Part shown: one piece after another, positions 44,942 through 53,510 of the stretch
How positions within the stretch are numbered: the first letter of the stretch is position 1
Layout: every line of letters begins with the position of its first letter
Assembly (NCBI GenBank): GCA_049568075.1
Contig: CP144911.1
Origin: Gottfriedia sp049568075
GTDB lineage: Bacteria; Bacillota; Bacilli; Bacillales; Bacillaceae_G
Length of the DNA: 64,000 bases
Strand: one strand, 5' to 3'
Program-made: the position numbers and the translations under genes
Notes under the pieces: generated by a model
Told to the model about the DNA's origin: nothing
What the model saw: the letters and a program-made list of their open reading frames with translations, nothing else
Databases searched by the model: none

Positions 44942-46072
44942 TTGATTTATTTAGACTATGCTGCAACAACTCCAATGAGTGAAGAAGCCATTGAGACATT
45001 TATCACTGCCTCTAAAAATTACTTTGGAAATGAGCGAAGTTTACATGATATTGGCTCAAAGGCATCACTGTTACTTGAAGCATGCCGCAAGCAATTAGCA
45101 GGCTTTATAAATGCTAGCCCCGCTTCAATTTACTTTACAAGTGGAGGAACTGAATCAAATTTAATTGCTATTCAAACCCTCTTGAAGAGTACAAAAAAAG
45201 TCGGAAAACACATACTAACCACAACATTAGAGCATTCTTCAATAAGTAATTATTTAAAAGTACTGGAAGAACAAGGATATGAAGTTTCTTATTTGCCAGT
45301 TACAAATAGCGGGATTATCTCTTTAGAAGTAATTGAAAATGCAATTCGTGAAGATACTATATTGGGCATTTTTCAACATGTAAATTCTGAAATTGGAGCT
45401 ATTCAACCGATTAACGAGATTGCAAATTTATTTAATTCATCAAATATTTTACTTCATTGCGATTGTGTACAATCATTTGGAAAAATAACAATTGATGTCT
45501 CAAAATATGAAATTTCTAGTCTGAGTATTTCAGGTCATAAATTATATGGACCAAAAGGGATCGGAGCCCTTTATTTAAATCCTAAATTAACTTGTCAACC
45601 AATCTATCCCGGTACATCTCATGAAAGTGGGATACGCCCCGGTACTGTTAATGTCCCAGCAATTGCATCATTTGTAACAGCAGCTGGTCATATAATAAAA
45701 AATCAAGATGAAGAGCAAAAGAGATGTCTCTATTTAAAAAATGTTTTAAAATCACAATTACAAGATGTTCAACATCTTGTAAAATTTGAAGGTTCTGATG
45801 GAGAGTATATTCCAAATATAATTGGAATGAGGATCATTGGACTTGAAGGTCAGTTTGTTATGCTTGAATGTAATCGACATCAATTTGCCATTTCAACGGG
45901 AAGTGCTTGTGCAATTGGTATGCAAAAACCTTCAGAAACAATGTTAGCAATTGGAAGAGACCCCCATGAGGCAAAACAATTCTTCAGAGTTTCAATCGGA
46001 AAACATACAACAGAAGAAGACTTAGTCAAATTTTCGTCTGTGTTAAAATTAATCATTAATCAAAATTTTTAA
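44942..46072 (+). CDS. nifS: Cysteine desulfurase NifS, NAD-pathway type
   Basis: PLP enzyme giving sulfur for the Fe-S cluster of NadA in B. subtilis. 376 residues from a TTG preceded by AAAGGAG at 8 bases; upstream in-frame ATGs lack sites. Begins MIYLDYAATTPMSEEA. The PLP lysine is in SISGHKLYGPKG and the persulfide Cys in STGSACAIGMQ. Divergent from nadB and followed by niaR after 14 bases. Confidence 0.93.
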   Translation: MIYLDYAATTPMSEEAIETFITASKNYFGNERSLHDIGSKASLLLEACRKQLAGFINASPASIYFTSGGTESNLIAIQTLLKSTKKVGKHILTTTLEHSSISNYLKVLEEQGYEVSYLPVTNSGIISLEVIENAIREDTILGIFQHVNSEIGAIQPINEIANLFNSSNILLHCDCVQSFGKITIDVSKYEISSLSISGHKLYGPKGIGALYLNPKLTCQPIYPGTSHESGIRPGTVNVPAIASFVTAAGHIIKNQDEEQKRCLYLKNVLKSQLQDVQHLVKFEGSDGEYIPNIIGMRIIGLEGQFVMLECNRHQFAISTGSACAIGMQKPSETMLAIGRDPHEAKQFFRVSIGKHTTEEDLVKFSSVLKLIINQNF

Positions 46073-46086
46073 TCGAGGAAATTAAA

Positions 46087-46623
46087 ATGAATAAAAAACT
46101 TTTAGGGGAAGAAAGAAGAAAGAAAGTTTTACAATGGTTAAAGGAGTCTGAGTCGCCCTTATCAGGCAATTCCTTAGCTAAAAGAGCAAATGTTAGTCGA
46201 CAAGTTGTCGTAGGTGATATTACACTTTTAAAAGCGAAAAATGAGCCTATACTAGCAACTGCACAAGGCTATATTTATATACATCCTAATAAGGAAACCG
46301 ACAAAATTAGAAAAGTAATCATTTGTCACCATACAGCTGAAGACACTCAAAAAGAACTAGAAATATTAGTCGATCACGGTGTTACTGTTAAGGATGTAAT
46401 GGTTGAACATCCCGTCTATGGATATATCACAGCCCAATTACAAATTGCGAACCGTTATGATATAAGCTTATTCCTTCAAAAAATGGGAGAAACGAGCTCT
46501 GTCCCACTGTCAAATTTAACAAATGGAACACATCTTCATACGATAGAGGCAGATAGTGAACAGCAGCTTGAAAGTGCAATCTTACAATTAAAAACTGAAG
46601 GTTTTTTAGTAGACATGCCATAA
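46087..46623 (+). CDS. niaR: Niacin-responsive repressor NiaR (YrxA)
   Basis: 178 residues. N-terminal helix-turn-helix (LSGNSLAKRANVSRQVVVGDI, about 25-47) and C-terminal 3H domain named for three conserved histidines: VIICHHTAEDTQ, VEHPVYGYI and LTNGTHLHTI. It represses NAD synthesis genes when nicotinic acid is plentiful. In operon with nifS and next to its predicted target, the nadB-nifS gap. Has its own terminator 12 bases on. Confidence 0.95.
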   Translation: MNKKLLGEERRKKVLQWLKESESPLSGNSLAKRANVSRQVVVGDITLLKAKNEPILATAQGYIYIHPNKETDKIRKVIICHHTAEDTQKELEILVDHGVTVKDVMVEHPVYGYITAQLQIANRYDISLFLQKMGETSSVPLSNLTNGTHLHTIEADSEQQLESAILQLKTEGFLVDMP

Positions 46624-46634
46624 GTGAACAATAA

Positions 46635-46684
46635 GGAGTGTCTCATATGTCAAGGAAATGGACATATGGGCATCCTTTTTTTAT
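46635..46684 (+). terminator. Terminator after niaR
   Basis: GGAGTGTCTCATATGTC pairs imperfectly with GACATATGGGCATCC across nine bases, followed by seven or more T. Confidence 0.88.
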
Positions 46685-46849
46685 TTTGAGCAGGGGTATC
46701 TTAGTTAGACTTTAAATTGTAGTTGAAGTTTTCGATCTTGTGGATGGTCATTTCAGCAAGCTTTAATCAATTTTCAATCGAAATAGGAGTAAAATTGCTT
46801 CTTTCCCTTTATAAGGGTCTTATTTTTGTACAATGTGAAATCAGTATAC

Positions 46850-46982
46850 CTTTACTAGTATGGGTAAAACTTTATCTTATTTGCGATTATTGGAAATTTA
46901 TTTGCTGTTTTGCCAAGTTTAACTGCTATTTTAACAATGTTAATTGCGATTCTCCAAATTTATTTGCAGTTCGCTTTTTAGT
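46850..46982. repeat. Degenerate ~20-base tandem repeats, family C, copy 2
   Basis: Four to five units such as TTGCGATTATTGG, TTGCTGTTTTGCC, TTGCGATTCTCC, each followed by A/T-rich TTTAT, spaced 20-22 bases. Same unit type as at 16.7 kb. The 428-base gap between niaR and obgE otherwise holds two terminators and no gene; in B. subtilis pheA and pheB are found there. Confidence 0.6.
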
Positions 46983-47003
46983 TACCTATTTATGAATAAA
47001 TAA

Positions 47004-47040
47004 GAAAGAGGGTGCCCAAAATTTGGACACCCTCTTTTTA
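47004..47040 (-). terminator. Terminator after obgE
   Basis: AAGAGGGTGTCCAAA pairs with TTTGGGCACCCTCTT, one mismatch, then TCTTATTT on the minus strand. Confidence 0.9.
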
Positions 47041-47051
47041 TATAGGAATTA

Positions 47052-48338
47052 TTAATCGATAAATTCGAATTCGTATTCAGAAATTTTAACGATATCTCCG
47101 TTTTTCGCGCCACGTTGACGTAGTGCTTCATCAATCCCCATTCCACGCATTTGACGTGCAAATCGACGAATTGACTCTTCACGTTCAAAGTTAGTCATTT
47201 TGAATAGTTTTTCAAGCTCTTCACCTTTAACGACGAACGTTCCATCACTTTCACGAGTAATCTCAAAAGTAGGTTCTTCTTTTTGATATTTATAAAGAAC
47301 TCGTAATGGTTTATCTTCCTCTTCGTCATGAAGTGGGAATTCTGGAGTTGTTTCAACTAAATCTGCAACTGTAAATAATAAATCACGTAAACCTTGACGT
47401 GTTACCGCAGAAATTGGGAAAATTTGAACTTCATCTCCAACTTGTTCTTTAAACTTAATTAAGTTTTCTTCAGCTTCTGGAATATCCATTTTATTTGCAA
47501 CGACTACTTGAGGTCGTTCAGTTAAACGTAAATTATATTCTTTTAGCTCTTGATTAATTGTTAAGTAATCTTCATACGGGTCTCTGCCTTCAAGACCTGA
47601 CATATCAATTACATGAACAATTACACGTGTTCTTTCAATATGACGTAGGAATTGATGCCCAAGTCCAACGCCTTGATGTGCTCCTTCAATTAACCCTGGT
47701 AAATCGGCCATTACAAAACTTCGATTATCTTCTGTTTCTACAACACCTAAATTAGGAACAATAGTTGTAAAATGATAATCAGCGATTTTTGGTCTAGCAG
47801 AACTTACAACAGATAGTAATGTTGATTTACCAACACTTGGGAAACCAACTAATCCAACGTCAGCTAAAACTTTAAGTTCTAGTTTAATGTTTCTTTCCTT
47901 ACCTGGCTCACCATTTTCAGCTATTTCTGGAGCCGGATTTGCAGGCGATGCAAATCGACTATTTCCACGGCCTCCACGGCCTCCTCTTGCAATAATAGCT
48001 GTTTGACCATCCATTGTAAGGTCAGCTATTAATTCACCTGAATCAGCATCTGTTACAATCGTCCCAGGTGGTACTTTTACAATCATATCTTCTGCATTTT
48101 TACCATGTTGATTTTTAGACATACCATGTTGACCACGATCTGCTTTAAAATGACGTTTATAACGGAAATCCATTAATGTTCTTAAGCCTTCATCTACTTT
48201 AAATACAACATTAGCTCCCCTACCACCGTCTCCTCCAGCAGGGCCACCTTTTGGAACATATTTTTCACGACGGAAGGCTACCATACCGTTTCCACCGTCT
48301 CCACCTTTTACATATATCTTGACTTGATCAATAAACAT
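47052..48338 (-). CDS. obgE: GTPase ObgE/CgtA
   Basis: Essential GTPase for 50S assembly and stress/sporulation entry. 428 residues: Gly-rich Obg fold (about 1-158, KGGDGGNGMVAFRREKYVP), GTPase domain with G1 GFPSVGKST near 165 and DLPGLIEGAH, and the C-terminal OCT domain found in Bacilli. Directly follows spo0B (15 bases), as in B. subtilis, where the pair is cotranscribed. Confidence 0.97.
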   Translation of the reverse strand: MFIDQVKIYVKGGDGGNGMVAFRREKYVPKGGPAGGDGGRGANVVFKVDEGLRTLMDFRYKRHFKADRGQHGMSKNQHGKNAEDMIVKVPPGTIVTDADSGELIADLTMDGQTAIIARGGRGGRGNSRFASPANPAPEIAENGEPGKERNIKLELKVLADVGLVGFPSVGKSTLLSVVSSARPKIADYHFTTIVPNLGVVETEDNRSFVMADLPGLIEGAHQGVGLGHQFLRHIERTRVIVHVIDMSGLEGRDPYEDYLTINQELKEYNLRLTERPQVVVANKMDIPEAEENLIKFKEQVGDEVQIFPISAVTRQGLRDLLFTVADLVETTPEFPLHDEEEDKPLRVLYKYQKEEPTFEITRESDGTFVVKGEELEKLFKMTNFEREESIRRFARQMRGMGIDEALRQRGAKNGDIVKISEYEFEFID

Positions 48339-48353
48339 AAATCCACCACTCTT

Positions 48354-48896
48354 TTATTTTTCCATTTTAAATTCGATACTGCACTCTTCTGTCTCACAAA
48401 AATATGACATCATTCTAATTTTTGAGCTGTCATTTGATGATGAAACAATCCACTTCAACATATCTTCTTTCTTTGTTAGTTTACCTCTGAAGTCAAAAAA
48501 GAAACTAACTGTTTTATCATTTATTTCAATTGTTAAACTAACAAAATTTTCCTCATAAATATGTACCCAAGATTCTAGTTTTTCTAAAAAATTTTGAATC
48601 CATTCTGTCATCACTTCGTCTAAATTTTTAAGCGAACATGGTTCCCCTAAAATTTCATAATCTAGTACAATTGTACGAGGCTTCCAGTTATAGGTAATGA
48701 TAAATTCTGCAAACTCTGGAATTTGTAACGAACAAATTTTAGCTTCATTCAAAGAATCAGCGACAATTTTTGTTATCGTTTCTTCTAGCTGGTCAGATTG
48801 ACCTGTGGCCATGTATCCTTTTATTAATTGAATTCGATTTAACCAATCATGACGTGAATGTCTTAATACCTCTAGAACGTCCCATTTCTCCTGCAT
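48354..48896 (-). CDS. spo0B: Sporulation initiation phosphotransferase Spo0B
   Basis: Passes phosphate from Spo0F to Spo0A in the phosphorelay. 180 residues. The phospho-accepting histidine is H16 in RHSRHDWLNRIQLIKG, matching the conserved SRHDW motif; a four-helix-bundle region is followed by a degenerate kinase-like domain that ends in SSSNDSSKIRMM. AGGAGA precedes the ATG. Upstream leader has two competing stems (see 48951-49077). Confidence 0.93.
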   Translation of the reverse strand: MQEKWDVLEVLRHSRHDWLNRIQLIKGYMATGQSDQLEETITKIVADSLNEAKICSLQIPEFAEFIITYNWKPRTIVLDYEILGEPCSLKNLDEVMTEWIQNFLEKLESWVHIYEENFVSLTIEINDKTVSFFFDFRGKLTKKEDMLKWIVSSSNDSSKIRMMSYFCETEECSIEFKMEK

Positions 48897-48950
48897 TGTA
48901 TTCTCCTATAGGTTTACATTTTTGGTATTTATGAAGGTAATAAAAAAGTT

Positions 48951-49077
48951 AGACTCGGCAATTCATTGATCATATTGAAAGTCTCAAACTAGTCTGTAGC
49001 TTGTAAAATGCCGAGTCTTTGGAGCATATTGTTTGAGAGGTTGCTATAACAACACCTATTTTCATGTTGAATAGCAA
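48951..49077 (-). promoter_or_regulatory. Structured spo0B leader, candidate attenuator
   Basis: In minus-strand order: hairpin 49041-49077 (TTGCTAT...CAACA with TGTTG...ATAGCAA); segment a CTCTCAAAC (49031-49039); segment b AGACTCGGCA (49009-49018); segment a' GTTTGAGAC (48981-48989); segment b' TGCCGAGTCT (48951-48960), then AACTTTTTT. a pairs with a' and b with b', which is a pseudoknot-type order, so the two stems compete. b-b' with the T-run is terminator-like and lies 54 bases before spo0B. A TATAAT box is at 49081-49086. Confidence 0.5.
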
Positions 49078-49104
49078 TTTATTATAAATAAAAATGTCTT
49101 AAGT

Positions 49105-49138
49105 ACAGAAAAACTCTAACCTAAAAGGTTAGAGTTTC
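49105..49138 (-). terminator. Terminator after rpmA
   Basis: AAACTCTAACCT (49111-49122) pairs perfectly with AGGTTAGAGTTT (49126-49137) with a three-base loop; the minus strand continues TTCTGT. Confidence 0.8.
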
Positions 49139-49150
49139 TAAGTTAGTTTC

Positions 49151-49441
49151 TTAAGCTTCTTGAGCTACAGGGTATACACTTACTTGTTTGCGGTCACGGC
49201 CTAAACGTTCGAATTTAACTACGCCATCAACCTTCGCAAATAATGTGTCATCTCCACCACGACCAACGTTTACACCTGGATAAATCTTAGTGCCGCGTTG
49301 ACGGTAAAGAATTGAACCACCAGTTACGAATTGTCCATCAGCACGTTTAGCGCCAAGACGTTTTGACATTGAGTCACGACCGTTTTTTGTAGAACCTACT
49401 CCCTTTTTAGAAGCAAATAACTGAAGATTTAATTTTAACAT
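49151..49441 (-). CDS. rpmA: 50S ribosomal protein L27
   Basis: 96 residues. It carries the Firmicute-type N-terminal extension MLKLNLQLFA before SKKGVGSTKNGRDS; in Staphylococcus the extension is removed by the protease Prp, which is encoded just upstream here. The mature N-terminus reaches the peptidyl transferase centre. AGGAGGTG precedes the ATG. Order rplU-prp-rpmA is the standard one. Confidence 0.98.
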   Translation of the reverse strand: MLKLNLQLFASKKGVGSTKNGRDSMSKRLGAKRADGQFVTGGSILYRQRGTKIYPGVNVGRGGDDTLFAKVDGVVKFERLGRDRKQVSVYPVAQEA

Positions 49442-49457
49442 GGTTACACCTCCTGTT

Positions 49458-49793
49458 TTACTCGTTTATAGTGACATAGTCACCGTAACTTGCAGCGATA
49501 GTTTGTAAAGATACGATCATCGCTTCAAGGATAAGTTGCGCTTTTTGCATATTTTCTTCATTTAAATCAATCGGTAATTGATACTTCAAGAAACCTTTCT
49601 TTTCATCAATCACTGTATTTAATTCCGAATCTATACGGCAAATTGCTTCCAAAGCATTTACAGATCCTACTGAAACTGCTGATATACCGGCACAAACAAT
49701 GTCAGTTCCGGCATCAGAAAAAAATGCATGTCCACTTATTTTAAAGGAACCTATACGTCCATCTTTTAAACGTTCAATTGTTATTTTAGTCAT
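49458..49793 (-). CDS. prp: Ribosomal-processing cysteine protease Prp (YsxB)
   Basis: 111 residues. The catalytic pair is H22 and C34 in SGHAFFSDAGTDIVCAGIS, at the same residue numbers as in the characterised staphylococcal enzyme. Cuts the L27 extension encoded next to it. No good ribosome binding site; the gene starts 9 bases after the rplU stop and is probably translationally coupled. Confidence 0.95.
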   Translation of the reverse strand: MTKITIERLKDGRIGSFKISGHAFFSDAGTDIVCAGISAVSVGSVNALEAICRIDSELNTVIDEKKGFLKYQLPIDLNEENMQKAQLILEAMIVSLQTIAASYGDYVTINE

Positions 49794-49802
49794 TACTTAA
49801 AA

Positions 49803-50111
49803 TTAAGCGTTGATTTTTTCGATAACAACTTTAGTGTAAGGTTGACGATGACCTTGCTTACGACGGTAGTTCTTTTTAGATTTGTATTTGAATACAAGAA
49901 TCTTTTTAGCTTTACCGTTCTTTTCAACTTTTGCAGTTACAGTAGCTCCTTCAACAGTTGGGCTACCAACTTTGATGTTTTCGCCACCTACGAATAAAAC
50001 TTTGTCGAATGTTACAGTTTCACCTGCGTTAGTATCAAGTTTTTCGATGTAGATTGCTTGACCTTCTTCAACTTTGATTTGTTTACCACCAGTTTCAATA
50101 ATTGCGTACAT
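49803..50111 (-). CDS. rplU: 50S ribosomal protein L21
   Basis: 102 residues, starts MYAIIETGGKQIKVEEG and ends with the basic YKSKKNYRRKQGHRQPYTKV motif that binds 23S rRNA. AGGAGGTG precedes the ATG. Preceded by a structured leader and strong promoter. Confidence 0.98.
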   Translation of the reverse strand: MYAIIETGGKQIKVEEGQAIYIEKLDTNAGETVTFDKVLFVGGENIKVGSPTVEGATVTAKVEKNGKAKKILVFKYKSKKNYRRKQGHRQPYTKVVIEKINA

Positions 50112-50114
50112 AAT

Positions 50115-50220
50115 TGCACCTCCTCAATAGTCTAAGACTCGCCACCAATAGGCATGCTAAAAATAGCAATTTAATACCTATTATGCGCGGTTGTAGCACG
50201 GGTGCGCTACAAACAATAAC
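50115..50220 (-). promoter_or_regulatory. L21 ribosomal protein leader
   Basis: The minus strand has TGTAGCGCACCCGTGCTACA (a hairpin), then CCGCGCATAATAGGT, a later GCATGCCTATTGGTGG pairing back with AATAGG, and GAGTCTTAGAC before the ribosome binding site. This is the pattern I know as the Firmicute L21 leader, thought to mediate feedback by L21. Confidence 0.85.
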
Positions 50221-50226
50221 ATTATG

Positions 50227-50255
50227 ATGTTACCATGGCGCATGTCGAATGTCAA
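50227..50255 (-). promoter_or_regulatory. Sigma-A promoter of rplU-prp-rpmA
   Basis: TTGACA (50250-50255), 17 bases, TAACAT (50227-50232). The predicted start near 50221 coincides with the first bases of the L21 leader. Confidence 0.8.
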
Positions 50256-50263
50256 CAACTTCT

Positions 50264-51727
50264 TCAGTTAATGACTGCTTCTAAATAGCTGGTGATTTCC
50301 TTGGTCGTACCAGTTCGAACTATATTATAAAAAGGTGTTTTTGAAGATAAAATTTTTAAACAGATTTTTATAAACATTGCTTTTTCTAGTCTTTGTACAT
50401 GATTATTTTGATCTCCATTTAACGCTATTGCGACATCTTCACTACATTCAACAAGTAAAGCCTCAATATCACGACTTGTTGAGAGCTCCCAAAGCGCTCT
50501 TTCTAGCTCAAAAACTGTCTGAACTGTGTTTTTTACAAGCCCACTACCATTACACTCAGGGCACTTTTGATGTGTTGCTTCGATATGTGAATGAGCTGTT
50601 CTTTTGCGTGTAAGTTCAAATAAACCAAGGTCAGAAAATCCAAATAGCTTTGTATATGCTCGATCATTTTTAAAGGCTTCCTTTAATTGATCGCCTATAC
50701 TTTTTTGCTGTTCAACGGACTTCATATTTATAAAATCAATAATAATCATGCCACCAATATCACGAAGTCTTAATTGGCGAACAATCTCATTTGCAGCTAA
50801 TTTATTTGTATGATAAACAGTTTCTTCACGATTATTTTTCCCGCTAAATTTACCTGTATTTACATCGATCACTGTCATAGCTTCAGTTTGCTCGATTAGA
50901 AGAAATGAACCATTTTTTAACCATACAATTTGTTTAAAAGATTTCTCTATTTGTTCTTCAATTTTAAATGCCACGAAAATATTTTCATTTCCTCTATAAC
51001 TAATTATTTGAAGATCTTCAGGCAAATAATTTTTATAAGCAGCTAAATCATCAATGATTAATTCACTGATTGTATCTTTAGGATGTAATTTAAAAAACTT
51101 AGTAAACAAGGAATTCGCTTCCCATACACATGTGATTTTTTTAAAACTTTGATTTTTTAATGAATCATAAAATGTTTGAAAGCCTTTTAACTCATTTAAA
51201 ATCACATCTGATTCAACATTTTCACATGAAGATCTGAAAATTAGCCCCTCATTCTCACTAGTGTAATCTCGGCCTAATGAGTATAATTTATTTCGTTTCG
51301 ATTCTTTTTTTATTTTATTTGAAACAGCAACTTGTTTTGTAAGAGGGAAATATACAACGTAATCACCAGAGAACTCAAGATTATTTGTAAGCTTAGGACC
51401 TTTCTCATCAAACGCATCCTTTATGACTTGAACCAAAATATATTGTCCTTTTTGGAACTTTTTTCTTATTAATTCGTCTTTATTGATTTCAGATTCTTTA
51501 CCCTCGACTGTATCTTCGAATCTCATGAAGCCATTTTTATTTAAACCAATATTTACAAAAATTGCATTTAATTTCGGCATTACTTCTTGGATTTGTCCTA
51601 CATATATATTTCCTACATATGTATTTTGGTCTGCAGAAGAAAACCATTCAACTAGCTGTTCATTTTCAGTTACAGCAATTCTTTTCTCTGAATGTTTTAC
51701 ATTCATAATAACTTTCTTCAAATTCAT
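50264..51727 (-). CDS. rng: Ribonuclease E/G family protein
   Basis: 487 residues. S1 domain at about 35-115 (YVGNIYVGQIQEVMPKLNAIFVN), catalytic metal site with VIDVNTGKFSG (Asp near 283) and GGMIIIDFINM, and the zinc-link KCPECNGSGLV near 389 that joins subunits. Length fits RNase G or the short RNase E; it lacks the long C-terminal scaffold. B. subtilis has no such enzyme, but other Bacillaceae carry one before rplU. The start is uncertain: an AGGAAG touches the first ATG, and a second ATG seven codons on has GAAGAAAG. Confidence 0.9.
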   Translation of the reverse strand: MNLKKVIMNVKHSEKRIAVTENEQLVEWFSSADQNTYVGNIYVGQIQEVMPKLNAIFVNIGLNKNGFMRFEDTVEGKESEINKDELIRKKFQKGQYILVQVIKDAFDEKGPKLTNNLEFSGDYVVYFPLTKQVAVSNKIKKESKRNKLYSLGRDYTSENEGLIFRSSCENVESDVILNELKGFQTFYDSLKNQSFKKITCVWEANSLFTKFFKLHPKDTISELIIDDLAAYKNYLPEDLQIISYRGNENIFVAFKIEEQIEKSFKQIVWLKNGSFLLIEQTEAMTVIDVNTGKFSGKNNREETVYHTNKLAANEIVRQLRLRDIGGMIIIDFINMKSVEQQKSIGDQLKEAFKNDRAYTKLFGFSDLGLFELTRKRTAHSHIEATHQKCPECNGSGLVKNTVQTVFELERALWELSTSRDIEALLVECSEDVAIALNGDQNNHVQRLEKAMFIKICLKILSSKTPFYNIVRTGTTKEITSYLEAVIN

Positions 51728-51927
51728 CTTCCTAACTATGTATAGTATCTATCACATTTTATTCATTTAAGTAGAAAAAAGCTAGTTAATACAAACTAAT
51801 TAGTTCGTCTACTCACATGAATAGTAGAAATTGAATATTATATTAAGATTTCACTTACATTTTCCCCTTTTCTTTTCCTGTATTACCCTTTCTTTTACTT
51901 AATCCTGATTTAGAATGGAGCGATTAT

Positions 51928-52494
51928 ATGGATATAATTCTATCAATTCTTATTTCAACTGTCCCCGAAAGAATGGGGTATTTAAATAATATTATTAATG
52001 AATTAGATAAACAGAGTAAAGCATATCCAGTTGAAATATTAGTACTTTTAGAAAATAAGAAAAGAAGCATTGGTGAAAAGAGAAATGTTCTAATTGAGCA
52101 AGCAAAAGGAGATTATGTAGTTTTTATAGATGACGATGATCGGATAGAACCAAATTATATCGAATTATTGTGCTCAGCAATCAATGAAACGCCAAATGTT
52201 GACTGTGTTGTATTTGACGTTTTAGTAAATTTTAATAACCAATTTTCTAAAGTTTGTAAATATGGGAAAGAGTTTGCACATGGGGAAGATGAAAATTATT
52301 ATTATCGAAAACCAAATCATTTAATGTGCTATTCAAAAAAGATTGCCTCGGCACATAAATTTCTTAATATTAGTTTTGGAGAAGACGATGAATGGGGCAG
52401 ACGAGTTTCAAACGATATAATAATTCAAAAAAGGATCCCTTCTATACTGTATTACTATGACTATATTCCAAAAGACTCCTCGTGGTATGTATAG
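51928..52494 (+). CDS. Short glycosyltransferase, GT2-like
   Basis: 188 residues. It has a GT-A opening (ILISTVPERMGYLNNIINEL), then GEKRNVLIEQAKGDYVVFIDDDD with the metal-binding acidic stretch at residues 68-71, and GEDDEWGRRV, which resembles the ED/W acceptor-side motif. No membrane anchor. Donor and acceptor are unknown. TGGAGCG precedes the ATG. It stands alone on the plus strand between rng and spoIVFB, with own terminator, and looks like a later insertion into a conserved region. Confidence 0.8.
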   Translation: MDIILSILISTVPERMGYLNNIINELDKQSKAYPVEILVLLENKKRSIGEKRNVLIEQAKGDYVVFIDDDDRIEPNYIELLCSAINETPNVDCVVFDVLVNFNNQFSKVCKYGKEFAHGEDENYYYRKPNHLMCYSKKIASAHKFLNISFGEDDEWGRRVSNDIIIQKRIPSILYYYDYIPKDSSWYV

Positions 52495-52518
52495 TAATAA
52501 TTGAATAAAATTAATTAA

Positions 52519-52551
52519 AAAATGGCCTCACCTAGAGACCATCTTTTTTTG
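52519..52551 (+). terminator. Terminator after the glycosyltransferase gene
   Basis: ATGG-CTC pairs with GAG-CCAT (one mismatch) around a short loop, followed by seven T. Confidence 0.8.
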
Positions 52552-52649
52552 TTTGCTATTGGAATGCTTATTTTAATTTTCAGCTCTATAAAGATAGCTT
52601 TATATCAAGCCATCTTGAGTTTATAGAAAATGTATTAAATAATTGAAAT

Positions 52650-53510
52650 CTAACTAATTAACTCTTCAAGCGAGTAGGTTGCTTTCTTCTCAGTAAAGTA
52701 AGCATGTAATAATTCATTTTCATCTAACATTTGTTGATTTTTTTTATCAAGAGAAAAGACGACGTTGTATTTATATCCTTTTTGAAAGTTAGAAAAAACT
52801 TGAAATAATTTTGTTTCTTTATTCAAGGAGATCGATTTAATTTTTTGGATATATTGTTCATTTCCATAAAACCGTTCCATTAAAAATCGTATAACAACAA
52901 AATGCCTATTTTTCCATTCTCCCCATAAGGAAACGATTAAAAATAATAGACAAACCCAAATTGTAATATTCATAGGCTGTATGATGATTGTAAGTAATGA
53001 GGATAACAATAAAAATACAAATGATGAGTACAAGCTATATATATGAGCTTTAACGAACGGAAAGATCAATGAAAATAACTGATAGATTAATTTTCCACCG
53101 TCTAATGGCCATATTGGTAATAAATTAAAACAAAGAATACTAAGATTGTAATTGATAAAAAGCGTATAAAGGTTTTCAGGCATTAAATTGATTTGAAATA
53201 GGAAGTTAGCGATTATATATAAAGTTAAATGTTGAATGGGGCCAGAAATTGTAACAATAAACTCCTCATAGGTTGGTCGATTTCCATGTTCATCAAGATC
53301 TACAACCCCCCCAAAGGGAAGTAGCGTAATTTTATTTATTCTCCAATTAAATGAAGTAGCAGCAATGGCGTGACCTAGTTCGTGGCAGAAAATGATAATT
53401 GATACAAACAATACTGACCAAAAATTAGCTGTCATAATACCAATACATGCAATGAATAAATACAGTGGATGAACAGAAATTTTGGAAGGAAGAGTTAGCC
53501 ATTTATTCAA
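52650..53510 (-). CDS. spoIVFB: SpoIVFB, pro-sigma-K processing intramembrane protease
   Basis: Site-2-type zinc metalloprotease of the outer forespore membrane. 286 residues. HELGH at residues 43-47 and a later WPLDGGK aspartate motif near 137 form the metal site; six membrane helices and a C-terminal CBS-like region follow. TTG start overlapping the end of spoIVFA by 8 bases, with AGGTGA 6 bases before it. Confidence 0.95.
   Translation of the reverse strand: MNKWLTLPSKISVHPLYLFIACIGIMTANFWSVLFVSIIIFCHELGHAIAATSFNWRINKITLLPFGGVVDLDEHGNRPTYEEFIVTISGPIQHLTLYIIANFLFQINLMPENLYTLFINYNLSILCFNLLPIWPLDGGKLIYQLFSLIFPFVKAHIYSLYSSFVFLLLSSLLTIIIQPMNITIWVCLLFLIVSLWGEWKNRHFVVIRFLMERFYGNEQYIQKIKSISLNKETKLFQVFSNFQKGYKYNVVFSLDKKNQQMLDENELLHAYFTEKKATYSLEELIS

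Noticed and set aside
46723..46995. 90-codon plus-strand frame after niaR
   Set aside because: It covers the degenerate tandem repeats, has no ribosome binding site and a composition (Phe, Cys, Leu) typical of AT-rich non-coding DNA.
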